A DNA stretch of 64,000 nucleotides from Azonexus sp. (GCF_030824335.1 NZ_JAVBXX010000044.1:26897-90896); one strand, 5' to 3'; positions 9,480-17,892 are shown, numbered from the stretch's first letter. Notes: a model not told the origin generated them from the sequence alone. Numbers and translations are program-made.

Positions 9480-11012
9480 TTATTGGTTCGATTGCAGCGC
9501 GGTCGGGCCGAGGCGGGCGTACTTGAACATCAGGTACATCTCGACGGCGAGGAGCACGGTATAGAAGCCGAGGAAGCCGAACAGCGAACCGTAGAGGTCG
9601 GCAACCGACAGGCTGGAGGCGGACAGGTGCGTGGGCAGCACGCCGAAGACCGTCCATGGCTGGCGCCCGAACTCGGCAACCCACCAGCCGGCTTCGATGG
9701 CAATCCAGGGAACCGGGATGAAATAGAGGGCCCAGCGGAGCAGCCAGCGCTTTTCGGCGAAACTGTTCCTGATGCCGGCCCAGAAGGCGACGACGAAAAG
9801 GGCGAGCATCGCGAAACCGAGTCCGACCATCAGCCGGAACGACCAGAACAGCGAGGCCACCGGCGGTACGGTGTCGTGCGCCGCCTTTTCGATGATTGCC
9901 GGTGTCGCCAGGCGGACATCGTCGACGTAAGCCTTGACCAGCAGCCCGTAGCCGAGGTCTTGCTCGTACTCGCGGAAACGGGCCAGCAGCTCGGCGTCCT
10001 GCGGCGCCTTGCGCAATGCCTCGAGGGCAATGACCGCCTCGATCCCGGATTTCACGCGGCCGACGTTCTCGGCGCGGATTTCGCGGATGCCGGGCAGGGT
10101 TTCGGTGGTCGACCGGGTGGCGATCAGGCCGAGGGCGTAGGGAATCTTGATCGCCCAGTTATTGGTCTGCTTTTCCTCGTTGATCGAAGCGATCAGGTTG
10201 AAACCGGCGGGTGCGGGCTCGGTTTCCCACATTGCCTCGATGGTCGCCAGCTTCGATTTCTGCGATTCGGAGACGGCATAGCCGGATTCGTCACCGAGAA
10301 CGATCACCGACAGCGTGCCGGCCAGGCCGAAGGCAGCGGCGATGCGGAAGGAGCGGCGGGCGAATTCGGTATGCACGCCCTTGAGCAGATACCAGGACGA
10401 GATGCCGAGCACGAACAGCGAACCGGCGACATAACCGGCCGAGACGGTATGCACGAACTTGGCCTGGGCTGCCGGATTGAATACCAGTGCCCAGAAGTCG
10501 ATCAGTTCCATGCGCATGGTGATTGGGTTGAAGGCCGAACCGACCGGATCCTGCATCCAGCCGTTGGCGATCAGGATCAGTACCGCGGACAGGTTGGTGC
10601 CCAGCGCCATGAGCATCGTCACGGTCAGGTGGCCGGCTTTGGAGAGGCGGTTCCAGCCGAAGAAGAACAGACCGACCATGGTCGATTCGAGGAAGAAGGC
10701 CATCAAGCCTTCGATCGCCAGCGGCGCGCCGAAGATGTCGCCGACGTAGTGCGAGTAGTAGGCCCAGTTGGTGCCGAACTGGAACTCCATGGTGATGCCG
10801 GTGGTCACCCCGAGCGCGAAGTTGATGCCGTAGAGCTTGCCCCAGAATTTGGTCATGTCACGGTAGATTTCCTTGCCCGTGAGGACATAAGCCGATTCCA
10901 TGGCAACCAGGAGCCACGACAGCCCCAGGGTCAATGGTACGAAAATGAAATGGTAAAGCGCCGTTGCCGCAAATTGCAGCCGCGACAGGTCAACGACCGT
11001 TGTATCGATCAT
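9480..11012 (-). CDS. cydA: Cytochrome bd ubiquinol oxidase subunit I
   Basis: 510 residues (E. coli CydA is 522). The start MIDTTVVDLSRLQFAATALY and the H-F-I-F-V-P-L-T-L-G helix carry the N-terminal haem ligand. A GRQPW quinol-loop motif lies near the C-terminus, and the K-F-W-G-K-L-Y-G-I-N-F and E-F-Q-F-G-T-N-W segments are diagnostic. The ATG at 11012 has AAGGGGA upstream; the frame is open further up but without such a site. It heads the cydABXDC operon. The 5' region shared with regB contains at least three RegA-type sites, so expression is probably tuned by the redox kinase encoded divergently. Confidence 0.97.
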   Translation of the reverse strand: MIDTTVVDLSRLQFAATALYHFIFVPLTLGLSWLLVAMESAYVLTGKEIYRDMTKFWGKLYGINFALGVTTGITMEFQFGTNWAYYSHYVGDIFGAPLAIEGLMAFFLESTMVGLFFFGWNRLSKAGHLTVTMLMALGTNLSAVLILIANGWMQDPVGSAFNPITMRMELIDFWALVFNPAAQAKFVHTVSAGYVAGSLFVLGISSWYLLKGVHTEFARRSFRIAAAFGLAGTLSVIVLGDESGYAVSESQKSKLATIEAMWETEPAPAGFNLIASINEEKQTNNWAIKIPYALGLIATRSTTETLPGIREIRAENVGRVKSGIEAVIALEALRKAPQDAELLARFREYEQDLGYGLLVKAYVDDVRLATPAIIEKAAHDTVPPVASLFWSFRLMVGLGFAMLALFVVAFWAGIRNSFAEKRWLLRWALYFIPVPWIAIEAGWWVAEFGRQPWTVFGVLPTHLSASSLSVADLYGSLFGFLGFYTVLLAVEMYLMFKYARLGPTALQSNQ

Positions 11013-11398
11013 GACGGTTCCCCTTGCTTGTTTGAGTTGGTGCCGGCAGCCCGACGCGCTGATGGCCGGCGTGAAATCCGGATGGCTTTCGGCATGGTTT
11101 CCGGTGAATGGATGGGTCCGAGGAGGGGGGAGCGCCCCATGCTGGCGACACTCCCCGGGGGCTTGTCCTGGCTTGGGAGCTTTGGACGCGGCGATTTTCA
11201 CGATCACGGGAGGTCGGCGGAAGTGACCAAATGCCGCGCGACAGCTTGTCGCTGCAAGGTTCGGACGGGGCGCGACAATTGGTCACTTCCCGGACGGTGG
11301 CCGGCTCCCTATAGTTCGGTCCCAAGTGTCCCGGGAACGGGCCACCTCTCGTTTCAAGCCCCGGTGTCGGGGCTTCTTTTTTTGCCCGGCCAAATCCC
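11013..11398. promoter_or_regulatory. Divergent cydA/regB control region with three RegA-type boxes in an inverted repeat
   Basis: This 386-base gap contains GTGACCAAATGCCGC (11223-11237), the perfect palindrome GCGACAGCTTGTCGC (11238-11252, directly abutting) and GCGACAATTGGTCAC (11272-11286). The outer two are part of a 12-base inverted repeat, GGAAGTGACCAA at 11219 and TTGGTCACTTCC at 11278. The sites follow the GNGAC-N5-GNCGC arrangement of RegA/RegR/PrrA targets. No FNR-type box was seen. No gene is evident here apart from the terminator hairpin described separately. Confidence 0.65.
11356..11383 (+). terminator. Rho-independent terminator or attenuator ahead of regB
   Basis: AAGCCCC, a six-base loop GGTGTC, then GGGGCTT followed by CTTTTTTT make a classical intrinsic terminator reading rightwards. 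It lies only 16 bases before the regB start and downstream of the RegA-site cluster, with no plus-strand gene before it. It could therefore stop a short leader RNA or act as an attenuator of regBA. Confidence 0.75.
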
Positions 11399-12670
11399 TT
11401 GATAAGTTCGCTGACCCAGATCACCCAGGCACGCCTGATCCAGCTGCGCTGGCTTTCGGTGCTCGCCATGCTGGCGGCGGCGCTGGTCAGCCCGAACATC
11501 CTCGGTTCGTCGATGTTGATGCCGCGCCTGCTGGCTTTCGCCACTTTCGTTGCCGCCATCAACCTGTGCCTGCAACTGGCCTTGCTGTTCAATCGCGGTG
11601 ACGACGACTTTCCGTTTTTTTCGCCGCTGATCCAGTTGCTGTTCGATCTCGCCTGCTGGGCCAGTTACATCTATCTTTCCGGCGGTGCGACCAATCCGCT
11701 GATTTCGGTCTTCCTGCCGCTGGCGGCAATCGGGGCCATCGTCCTCAGCCGGTTTCAGGCGTGGTTGCTCGGTATCGCGGCGATCCTCGCCTATTCCTTC
11801 CTCTGGCGCTTCTATCAGCCGCTGGCGATCGCCGATGCGGAAATGGCGACGCGGCTGCACCTGCTCGGCATGTGGCTGGTTTTCGTCGTGTCGGCAGTGG
11901 TCCTGATCTGGTTCATCCAGAAAATGACTCAGGCCATCCAGCGGCGCGACCTGGCGCTTGCCGAAGCACGCGAGCAGGCGATCCGCAACGACTGGCTGAT
12001 CTCGGTCGGCGCCCTGGCGGCGAGTGCGGCGCATGAACTGAGCACGCCATTGGCGACGATGCGGATCATCGTCGACGAATGGCTTGAGGACGCCTCCCTG
12101 GCCGCACTTCAACGCGACGACTGCCGGCTCCTCGATACCCAGATCGAAACCTGCAAGCGGGCGCTCGGCCAGCTCACGCTGCGCGCCGGTCACGCCCGTG
12201 GCGGCAGTGGCGAGCGGGTGATGGCCGGCCCCTGGCTGAGCGGAATGCTGAGCGCGTGGAGCGCACTGAACCCGGCAGCCAGCCTGCAACTGGCGCTGGC
12301 TCCAGCACTCGGGCAGGGGGCTTTGCCGTTTGATGTGACGCTCGAGCGGGCCCTGAGCAATCTGCTCGACAACGCCGTGCGCGCCGGTGCCGGGCGGATC
12401 CTGGTCAAGGCCGACATCCGCGACGGTACGCTGGTCATCCGCCTCGATGACGATGGTTCGGGCATCAGCGACGCCGCGCTGCAGGCCTACGCCGCAGGGC
12501 AGCCATCGGTTTCGCCGGCCGGCATGGGGATCGGCCTGCTGCTGTCGCGCACGGCCGTCGAGCGGCATGGCGGGCATCTCGAACTGAGCCGACTGGCGCC
12601 CGTAGGGACACGCGTCGATATTGAAATTCCATTGGAGATGAACCGGGAGAACTGCGCCAATGAATCCTGA
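11399..12670 (+). CDS. regB: Redox sensor histidine kinase RegB/PrrB/RoxS family
   Basis: 423 residues with six predicted membrane helices. The segment after helix 3 holds GGATNPLISVFLPL (about 94-107), the ubiquinone-responsive GGxxNPF-type motif of RegB. The H-box is AAHELSTPLATM (His near 212), as in RegB. A cysteine in the ETCKRAL stretch near residue 251 aligns with the redox-active RegB cysteine. The ATPase domain has N-box LLDNAVRAGA and a GMGIGLLL G-box. The only plausible start is TTG at 11399 without a ribosome site, right after a terminator hairpin, hinting at low or conditional expression. It overlaps regA by 11 bases. Confidence 0.93.
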   Translation: MISSLTQITQARLIQLRWLSVLAMLAAALVSPNILGSSMLMPRLLAFATFVAAINLCLQLALLFNRGDDDFPFFSPLIQLLFDLACWASYIYLSGGATNPLISVFLPLAAIGAIVLSRFQAWLLGIAAILAYSFLWRFYQPLAIADAEMATRLHLLGMWLVFVVSAVVLIWFIQKMTQAIQRRDLALAEAREQAIRNDWLISVGALAASAAHELSTPLATMRIIVDEWLEDASLAALQRDDCRLLDTQIETCKRALGQLTLRAGHARGGSGERVMAGPWLSGMLSAWSALNPAASLQLALAPALGQGALPFDVTLERALSNLLDNAVRAGAGRILVKADIRDGTLVIRLDDDGSGISDAALQAYAAGQPSVSPAGMGIGLLLSRTAVERHGGHLELSRLAPVGTRVDIEIPLEMNRENCANES

Positions 12671-13205
12671 AGAACGCTATCTGCTGATCGTCGATGATGA
12701 CGACAGCTACCGCGATGTCCTGGCCCGTTCGCTGTCGCGCAAGGGTTTCTTCGTGCTTACCGCGGCCGGTGGCGAAGAAGCGCTGGCGCTATGTGCCGAG
12801 CATGACCCCGAGTACATTCTGCTCGACCTCAATCTGGCCGGGCAGTCCGGCCTCAATCTGATTCAGCCCTTGCTCGGCGCGGTGCCGGCGGCCAGGATCG
12901 TCATCCTCACCGGCTATGCCAGCATCCAGACGACGGTCAGCGCACTCAAGCTCGGTGCCGTGCAATACCTGCCCAAGCCGGCGAGTACGGCCGATATCGT
13001 CAAGGCATTGCTCGACGAAGCGATCGAGATTCCCGAAATGCCCGACGAGAAGCGGATGACCGTCCAGCATCTGGAGTGGGAGTACATCCAGCGTACCCTC
13101 AACGAACACGGCGGCAACATCGCGGCGACCGCGCGTGCCTTGCAGATGCATCGCCGGACCCTGCAGCGCAAGCTGGCCAAGAAGCGCCATGTCAGCAGCG
13201 AATGA
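12660..13205 (+). CDS. regA: Redox response regulator RegA/PrrA/ActR family
   Basis: 181 residues. The receiver domain (1-120) has acidic residues DDDD near 13-16, phospho-acceptor Asp near 56 in LLDLNLAG, Thr/Ser in ILTGYA and Lys in LPKPAS. A proline-rich linker is followed by a Fis-type helix-turn-helix at the C-terminus (GGNIAATARALQMHRRTLQRKLAKK, in two parts), the hallmark of the compact RegA family. It is coupled to regB by overlap. RegA proteins control oxidases, denitrification and cofactor genes under low oxygen; the recurring GCGAC-N5-GNCGC sites in this window are its likely targets. Confidence 0.95.
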   Translation: MNPEERYLLIVDDDDSYRDVLARSLSRKGFFVLTAAGGEEALALCAEHDPEYILLDLNLAGQSGLNLIQPLLGAVPAARIVILTGYASIQTTVSALKLGAVQYLPKPASTADIVKALLDEAIEIPEMPDEKRMTVQHLEWEYIQRTLNEHGGNIAATARALQMHRRTLQRKLAKKRHVSSE

Positions 13206-13226
13206 GGCGTCGTGCCGCAGCCGGGT

Positions 13227-13270
13227 GCGACACTATGTCGCATCTGGCCGCCGGTAAAACTGGTTAGCAT
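13227..13270 (+). promoter_or_regulatory. RegA box plus -10 element driving the SCO/ABC/P1B operon
   Basis: GCGACACTATGTCGC (13227-13241) is a near-palindrome of the RegA/RegR class. A TAGCAT -10-like hexamer lies at 13265-13270, 31 bases from the box centre. The same spacing is found for the NosL-pair promoter near 26917. This places the box around -43 of an inferred start near 13277, a normal position for an activator. Confidence 0.6.
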
Positions 13271-13297
13271 GACGCTCACCGCCTTAGGGAGAGCGTC

Positions 13298-13477
13298 ATG
13301 GAACAGAAAAAGACTCAGGAATCGCAGCAACCGGAAATGGCCTCCTTGCTGCTTGGCGCCGGTTTTGCACTGGCTTCCCTGATCATCCTGCCGGCCGTGG
13401 CGCAGCGCGTCGGCCTCGGCTCGAGCGTGACCATCGCCCTGCGTGGCGCCCTGATGCGCGCCGCCAATCGTTTCTGA
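13298..13477 (+). CDS. 59-residue single-helix membrane protein of unknown function
   Basis: ATG at 13298 preceded by GGGAGAG. The product has a polar Gln/Glu-rich N-terminus (MEQKKTQESQQPEM) and one hydrophobic helix (about 15-36, LLLGAGFALASLIILPAVA). A short amphipathic tail ends in RAANRF. It is the first gene after the RegA box and 34 bases ahead of the SCO gene, so it probably leads the long operon. No family was recognised. A role as a small assembly or regulatory peptide is only a guess. Confidence 0.7.
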   Translation: MEQKKTQESQQPEMASLLLGAGFALASLIILPAVAQRVGLGSSVTIALRGALMRAANRF

Positions 13478-13511
13478 TCGTCGGCAGCGCCGCAACGCTG
13501 CCGCCAGTGCC

Positions 13512-14090
13512 ATGAAAAAAAACCTGTTGTTCGGCGCAGTCGTGGCGCTGGCGCTGCTTGCCGGAGTCGCCCTGGGATTATCGAGATCATCCGGCCCGGC
13601 ACGTGCCGATCTGCCGGCCGGCGGCGATTTCGTCCTGCAGTCGGCGGACGGCGTGATCGACAGCCGCGACTGGCGCGGCAAGGTGGTCCTGTTGTACTTC
13701 GGTTATACCCATTGTCCGGATGTCTGCCCGGCATCGATGGCCGCGGGTGCCCAGGCGTTGCGCACATTGTCGGTGGAAGAGCGGGGGCGGGTCAGGTTGT
13801 TGCTGGTGTCGGTCGATCCGGAGCGCGACACGCCTGCCCATCTCAAGGATTACGCCGCCTTTTTCCATCCCGAGATGGTCGGTGCGACCGCGGCGCCGGA
13901 AGAAATCGCCCGCCTGGCCAAGGCTTACGGTGCCGGCTATGTCCGCCAGGCGTCGGCAGCCGATGGCACATACGCGGTCGACCACACGACGGCAACCTAT
14001 GTCATCGACCCCGCCGGCAGGCTGTCAGACGTCATTGAACTGGGCGCCGGCGGCGATAGAATCGCGTCAACCATCCGGAGTCTGTTGTAG
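13512..14090 (+). CDS. SCO1/SenC/PrrC-type copper chaperone and thiol protein
   Basis: 192 residues with an N-terminal membrane anchor (about 4-23) and a thioredoxin-like fold facing the periplasm. The copper ligands are visible: CPDVCP (CxxxC near 75-79) and the distal His in YAVDHTT (near 159). SVDPERDTP is the other SCO hallmark. Next to RegBA it resembles PrrC of the Rhodobacter prr locus, which sits beside the same two-component system. It is one of three SCO paralogues in the window, and the first recognisable gene of the long putative metal operon. Confidence 0.93.
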   Translation: MKKNLLFGAVVALALLAGVALGLSRSSGPARADLPAGGDFVLQSADGVIDSRDWRGKVVLLYFGYTHCPDVCPASMAAGAQALRTLSVEERGRVRLLLVSVDPERDTPAHLKDYAAFFHPEMVGATAAPEEIARLAKAYGAGYVRQASAADGTYAVDHTTATYVIDPAGRLSDVIELGAGGDRIASTIRSLL

Positions 14091-14434
14091 TGTCCCGTCC
14101 TTCCACTGTTGCCCTGGTGATCATCGGCCTGCTGGCCTGCGCTGTGCTCGGCATTTTTGCCTTTTCCGGACCGTTGACCGCAGCACACCAGCCCCGGCTC
14201 GACGCCAACCGCGAACTGGTCGCCCGGTTCGGCCTGACTGACCTGGCCTTGTTCACCGAGGCCCGCTATACCCGCCACCCTTCGCAGGCCGATCTGCATT
14301 CGGCGCTGCAGGATCATCCAGGCGCCTTCGATCACTTTCCTTCCGGTTCGCTGCTGTCGCCGCCGGCCCACCTGACCCGAGACCGCACAGATTCCCATGA
14401 ACCCGTGGCTGGAAAAACAGCGTCACCTGATTGA
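14090..14434 (+). CDS. Small membrane-anchored protein of unknown function
   Basis: 114 residues. The GTG start shares a base with the SCO stop codon, and the 3' end overlaps the FtsX-like gene by 38 bases, so it is embedded in the operon. It has one N-terminal helix (about 7-27, VALVIIGLLACAVLGIFAF). A soluble His-containing segment follows (TRHPSQADLHSALQDHPGAFDHFPSGSL), with regular D-H-P and H-F-P motifs that could bind metal or a partner. No family recognised. Context suggests an accessory to the ABC pair downstream. Confidence 0.75.
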   Translation: MSRPSTVALVIIGLLACAVLGIFAFSGPLTAAHQPRLDANRELVARFGLTDLALFTEARYTRHPSQADLHSALQDHPGAFDHFPSGSLLSPPAHLTRDRTDSHEPVAGKTASPD

Positions 14435-15530
14435 TTTCACGCTGGCCTCGCTGGCCCGGCGCAAGACCCGGAACATCGGCCTGCTCGTCGCCTACACGCT
14501 GCTCGTCTTCGTACTGGCGTCGCTGACGCTGTTTTCCAACGCATTGCGCAGCGAGGCGAAATACGTGCTCGCCGGTTCGCCGGAGGTCATCCTGCAGCGC
14601 ATGGTGGCCGGCCGTCACGATTTGATTCCGCCAGGTTACCTCGAGCAGATCGGTCGCATCCGCGGCGTGCAGAAGAAGGAAGGTCGTCTCTGGGGCTATT
14701 ACTACGACCCGGTGCTCAATGCCAACTACACCTTCATGGCGCGGCCGGCCAGCGAGGTCGCCGACGGCATGATCATGGTCGGCGAGGCGCTGGCGCGCGA
14801 GCGCGGGCTGGCCAAGAACAACACGATTTCCTTCCGTTCCTATTCGGGCAAGCTGTTCACCTTCGAAGTGGCGGCGGTGCTGTCGCCGGATTCGGAGCTG
14901 CTGTCGGCCGACCTGGTGCTGCTCTCGGAAGACGATTTCCGCCGTTTCTTCGAGTATCCGGAAGGCCACTACACCGACATCGCGCTGTCGGTCGCCAATC
15001 CGCAGGAGGTGCGCAACGTCGCCGCCAAGCTGACGGCGGCGCTGCCGGATTCACGGCCGATCCTGCGCGAGGAGGTGCAGCGCACCTACCAGAGCGTCTT
15101 CGACTGGCGCGAGGGCATCCTGCTGACGGTGCTAGCCGGCGCCATCCTGGCTTTCGCCATCCTCGCCTGGGAAAAGGCTGCCGGCCTTTCCGCCGAAGAA
15201 AAGCGTGAGATCGGCATCCTCAAGGCGATCGGCTGGGAAACCGGCGACGTCATCCGGATGAAGATCTGGGAGGGCCTGCTGATCTCGCTGACGGCCTTCC
15301 TCGGCGGCTTCCTTGCCGCCTACGTTCATGTCTTCCACTTTGGCGCGGCGGTCTTCGAGCCGGTGCTCAAGGGCTGGTCGGTGCTCTATCCGAAATTCGC
15401 GCTGGTGCCGGCGGTCGATGGCCTGCAGGTGGCGACGCTATTCTTCTTCACGGTGTTCCCGTACACGGCAGCCATTCTGGTGCCGATCTGGCGGGCGGCG
15501 ATCACCGATCCCGATGCGGTGATGCGATGA
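14397..15530 (+). CDS. FtsX/MacB-like ABC transporter permease
   Basis: 377 residues with one N-terminal helix (about 26-48), a periplasmic domain of roughly 190 residues (about 50-235) and three C-terminal helices, the type VII ABC layout of LolCE/MacB/FtsX proteins. The EKREIGILKAIGWETGDVIRM element is the usual coupling sequence of this family. The ATPase follows with a 4-base overlap. Such proteins move lipoproteins or drive envelope processes by mechanotransmission rather than transporting small solutes through the membrane. Here it lies among copper proteins, so a metallo-lipoprotein substrate is conceivable. Confidence 0.88.
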   Translation: MNPWLEKQRHLIDFTLASLARRKTRNIGLLVAYTLLVFVLASLTLFSNALRSEAKYVLAGSPEVILQRMVAGRHDLIPPGYLEQIGRIRGVQKKEGRLWGYYYDPVLNANYTFMARPASEVADGMIMVGEALARERGLAKNNTISFRSYSGKLFTFEVAAVLSPDSELLSADLVLLSEDDFRRFFEYPEGHYTDIALSVANPQEVRNVAAKLTAALPDSRPILREEVQRTYQSVFDWREGILLTVLAGAILAFAILAWEKAAGLSAEEKREIGILKAIGWETGDVIRMKIWEGLLISLTAFLGGFLAAYVHVFHFGAAVFEPVLKGWSVLYPKFALVPAVDGLQVATLFFFTVFPYTAAILVPIWRAAITDPDAVMR

Positions 15531-16201
15531 TCGAACTGCTCGATATCAAAAAGGCCTTCAACCAGAACCGGCCGAACGAATACTGGGCGCTGCACGGCAT
15601 CGACCTCGCCGTCGAAGCCGGCAAGGTGACCGCCTTCCGCGGCCCGAGCGGTTCGGGCAAGACGACGCTGCTGACCATCGTCGGCTGCCTGAGCCGGCCG
15701 ACCAGCGGTCGCGTGCGCTTCAAGGGCGAGGACATCTCGGCCTTGCCCGAGCGTTTCCTGACCGACATCCGCCGGCAGAGCTTTGGCTTTGTTTTCCAGC
15801 AGTTCAACCTGATCAAAGGCCTGTCGGCGCTGGAAAACGTGATCCTGCCGGCCTTTCCCACCGGCCGGCCACGCGCCGAACTGGTCGCCAGGGCAGGCGA
15901 GTTGTTCGAGCGCCTGCAACTTACGCACCGCGCGCAGGCCAAGGTGGAGTGGCTGTCCGGCGGCGAGCAGCAGCGCGTCGCCATCGCTCGGGCGCTGATC
16001 AACGATCCGGAAGTGATCATTGCCGACGAGCCGACCGCCAACCTCGATACCGCGCTGTCGATGGAGTTCATGGCCATCCTCGAAGGCTTCACTGCCGCCG
16101 GCAAGACGGTGCTGCTGACCAGCCACGATCCATTGGTGGTCGAGTCAAGCGCCGTCCATCGCGTCGTCGGCATGCGCGACGGCCGGCTGATCGGCGACTG
16201 A
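15527..16201 (+). CDS. LolD/MacB-like ABC transporter ATP-binding protein
   Basis: 224 residues, a lone nucleotide-binding domain. It has Walker A GPSGSGKTT (near 40-48), a Q-loop FVFQQFNL, signature LSGGEQQRVAIARAL and Walker B VIIADEPTANLD, followed by the switch His in SHDP. The LSGGEQQRVAIARAL/ADEPTANLD combination is typical of the LolD/MacB group and fits the FtsX-like permease whose stop it overlaps. The next gene starts on the last base of its stop codon, so the three are translated as a set. Confidence 0.92.
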   Translation: MIELLDIKKAFNQNRPNEYWALHGIDLAVEAGKVTAFRGPSGSGKTTLLTIVGCLSRPTSGRVRFKGEDISALPERFLTDIRRQSFGFVFQQFNLIKGLSALENVILPAFPTGRPRAELVARAGELFERLQLTHRAQAKVEWLSGGEQQRVAIARALINDPEVIIADEPTANLDTALSMEFMAILEGFTAAGKTVLLTSHDPLVVESSAVHRVVGMRDGRLIGD

Positions 16202-17208
16202 TGCTGTTCCAGCCGGCGATCATCGCACTGCTGCTGGCAGCCGGCCTGGCCGTGCTGATGCTGCTCCTGGCGACGCCGTTCGCGCTGCAGGTAATCCGCC
16301 GCTGGGACATCGGCAGCGGATCGGAATACCAGTTGATTCTGGAGCGGCGCACCTACCTGTTCTCGACGCTAGTCTCCTTCGTCCTCGTCGTCCAGCTTGG
16401 CGCCTTGCTGCTCTTTGTCTTCAACGCTGACCGGCTGTCGGCGATGTTTGTTGGCGCCATGTGTGCAGTCGGCACGCTGAATGTCAATGAGTGGGGCTTT
16501 CCGGCGCTGATCGCGCAGATGCTGGTTTTCTTCCTGGCCGCGGCCTGGCTGGCGATTAACCATGTCGACACGCAGGCGCGCGACTACCCGCTGGTGCGCA
16601 TCAAGTACGGCCTGCTGATCGTCCTGTTGCCTTTCCTGGCCGCTTCGTTCTGGCTGCAGTTCCGCTACTTCTCGGGGCTCAAGGCGAACGTCATCACCTC
16701 CTGCTGCGGCAGCATGTTCTCTACCGAGGCCGAATCGATTGCCGGCGATCTGTCGGCGCTGCCGCCGCTACCGGCTATCTGGCTGTTCTACTCGACGATG
16801 GCAGTGACGACACTGCTCGCGTTGTGGCACTGGCGTCGGCGTGGGGTCATCAGCGGCGGGCTGCTGGCCGTGCTCAGTGCGGCGGGATTTATCGTCGCCA
16901 TGACCGGCGTGCTGTCCTTCGTCTCGCTCTACATCTACGAGCATCCGCATCACCATTGCCCTTTTTGCATCCTCAAACCGGAATACGACTACCGCGGCTA
17001 CGCGCTCTACTTGCCGCTGTTCGCAGCGACGGCGGCGGGGCTGGGTGCCGGCGCGATCCAGCCCTTTGCCCGGGTGGCCAGCCTGCGCGAGGTGATTCCC
17101 CGGGTTTCCGCCCGCCTGGCAGCCTTGACCGCGGCCGGCTTCCTGCTTTTTACTGCGATAGCCACCTGGTTCGTGCTGGCTTCCAACCTGATCCTGATCG
17201 AGCACTGA
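16201..17208 (+). CDS. Polytopic membrane protein with HHHCPFC motif, unknown function
   Basis: 335 residues from the ATG overlapping the ATPase stop (the frame extends upstream only as a shadow of the ATPase). About eight hydrophobic helices are visible. Two cysteine sites stand out: ITSCCGSMFS (near 164-173) and HPHHHCPFCILKPEY (near 250-264), the latter a His-rich CxxC. Paired cysteines between helices suggest metal binding or disulphide exchange with the TlpA-like lipoprotein encoded 1 base downstream. No family was recognised with confidence. It may be the core of an uncharacterised metal or redox transport module with the adjacent ABC pair. Confidence 0.8.
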   Translation: MLFQPAIIALLLAAGLAVLMLLLATPFALQVIRRWDIGSGSEYQLILERRTYLFSTLVSFVLVVQLGALLLFVFNADRLSAMFVGAMCAVGTLNVNEWGFPALIAQMLVFFLAAAWLAINHVDTQARDYPLVRIKYGLLIVLLPFLAASFWLQFRYFSGLKANVITSCCGSMFSTEAESIAGDLSALPPLPAIWLFYSTMAVTTLLALWHWRRRGVISGGLLAVLSAAGFIVAMTGVLSFVSLYIYEHPHHHCPFCILKPEYDYRGYALYLPLFAATAAGLGAGAIQPFARVASLREVIPRVSARLAALTAAGFLLFTAIATWFVLASNLILIEH

Positions 17209-17209
17209 A

Positions 17210-17701
17210 ATGCGCCTTTTACCTTTTTTCCTGGCCTGCCTGCTGGTCGCCTGTGGCGGCGATGCGGCGAAGAGCAACATCAATGTCGGCAGCCCGGCGC
17301 CTGCCTTTCAGACGGTCGATGCCGGCGGCAAGACGGTAGCCTTTCCCGAATCCTTCGCCGGCAAGCCGCTGGTGATCCGCTTCTGGGCCGACTGGTGCAA
17401 GTACTGCGAGGGCGAGATGAAGGCCATCGAGCAGGTCTATCGGCGCCAGCAGGCCAGCGGCTTGACGATTCTTGCGGTCAACGCCGGCCAGGACGCAAAA
17501 ACCGTCACTGCCTTCATGCAGAAGATCGGCGTCAGCTACCCGGCGCTGCTCGACGAATCGTCGGCGATTGCCCGTAGCTACGGCGTTGTCGGCCTGCCAA
17601 CCACTTTCTTTGTCGACGCCGGCGGCATTGTTCGCGGCAAGATTGTTGGCGAAGCTGACGAGGCCAGCTTCGAGCGGCATGTGCTGGAACTGCTCAAATG
17701 A
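17210..17701 (+). CDS. TlpA-like periplasmic thioredoxin lipoprotein
   Basis: 163 residues. The N-terminus carries a lipobox LLVAC (Cys near 17), so it is probably anchored to a membrane on the periplasmic side. The thioredoxin fold includes FWADWCKYCEGE (WCxxC near 62-65) and the cis-proline in GLPTTFFVD. TlpA proteins reduce disulphides, for instance in SCO and CuA proteins or cytochrome c maturation. Its place after the CxxC membrane protein and within a SCO/P1B operon supports thiol reduction during copper-site assembly. ATGA overlap with the next gene. Confidence 0.9.
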   Translation: MRLLPFFLACLLVACGGDAAKSNINVGSPAPAFQTVDAGGKTVAFPESFAGKPLVIRFWADWCKYCEGEMKAIEQVYRRQQASGLTILAVNAGQDAKTVTAFMQKIGVSYPALLDESSAIARSYGVVGLPTTFFVDAGGIVRGKIVGEADEASFERHVLELLK

Positions 17702-17880
17702 ACGATAACCGGGTCTGTGATCTCTGCGGTCTCGACATCGGGGTCAAGCCCTTTGTCCTGAACACCGCAGAGCGGCAGTACCGCTTCTGCTGCGAGGGTT
17801 GCCGCGGCATCTACGAGATGTTGCATGACATCAAGGAAGCGCCGGTTCAGAATGAAAACAATGACCCGCAAGCCCGTTGA
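17698..17880 (+). CDS. Small cysteine-rich metal-binding protein (P1B-ATPase-associated domain)
   Basis: 60 residues with VCDLCGLDIG and YRFCCEGCRGIYEML, a pair of Cys clusters like the N-terminal metal-binding domain of FixI/CcoI-type heavy-metal ATPases, here encoded as a separate protein. The frame overlaps the TlpA-like gene by 4 bases. It may bind Cu(I) and hand it to the P1B ATPase encoded ~1 kb downstream. The stand-alone form is noteworthy because the ATPase itself lacks this domain. Confidence 0.82.
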   Translation: MNDNRVCDLCGLDIGVKPFVLNTAERQYRFCCEGCRGIYEMLHDIKEAPVQNENNDPQAR

Positions 17881-17892
17881 AAGGACAGAACC

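Noticed and set aside
9300..11402. 700-codon open frame antisense to cydA/cydB
   Set aside because: Shadow of cydA; composition Gly/Asp/Gln-rich and no family resemblance.
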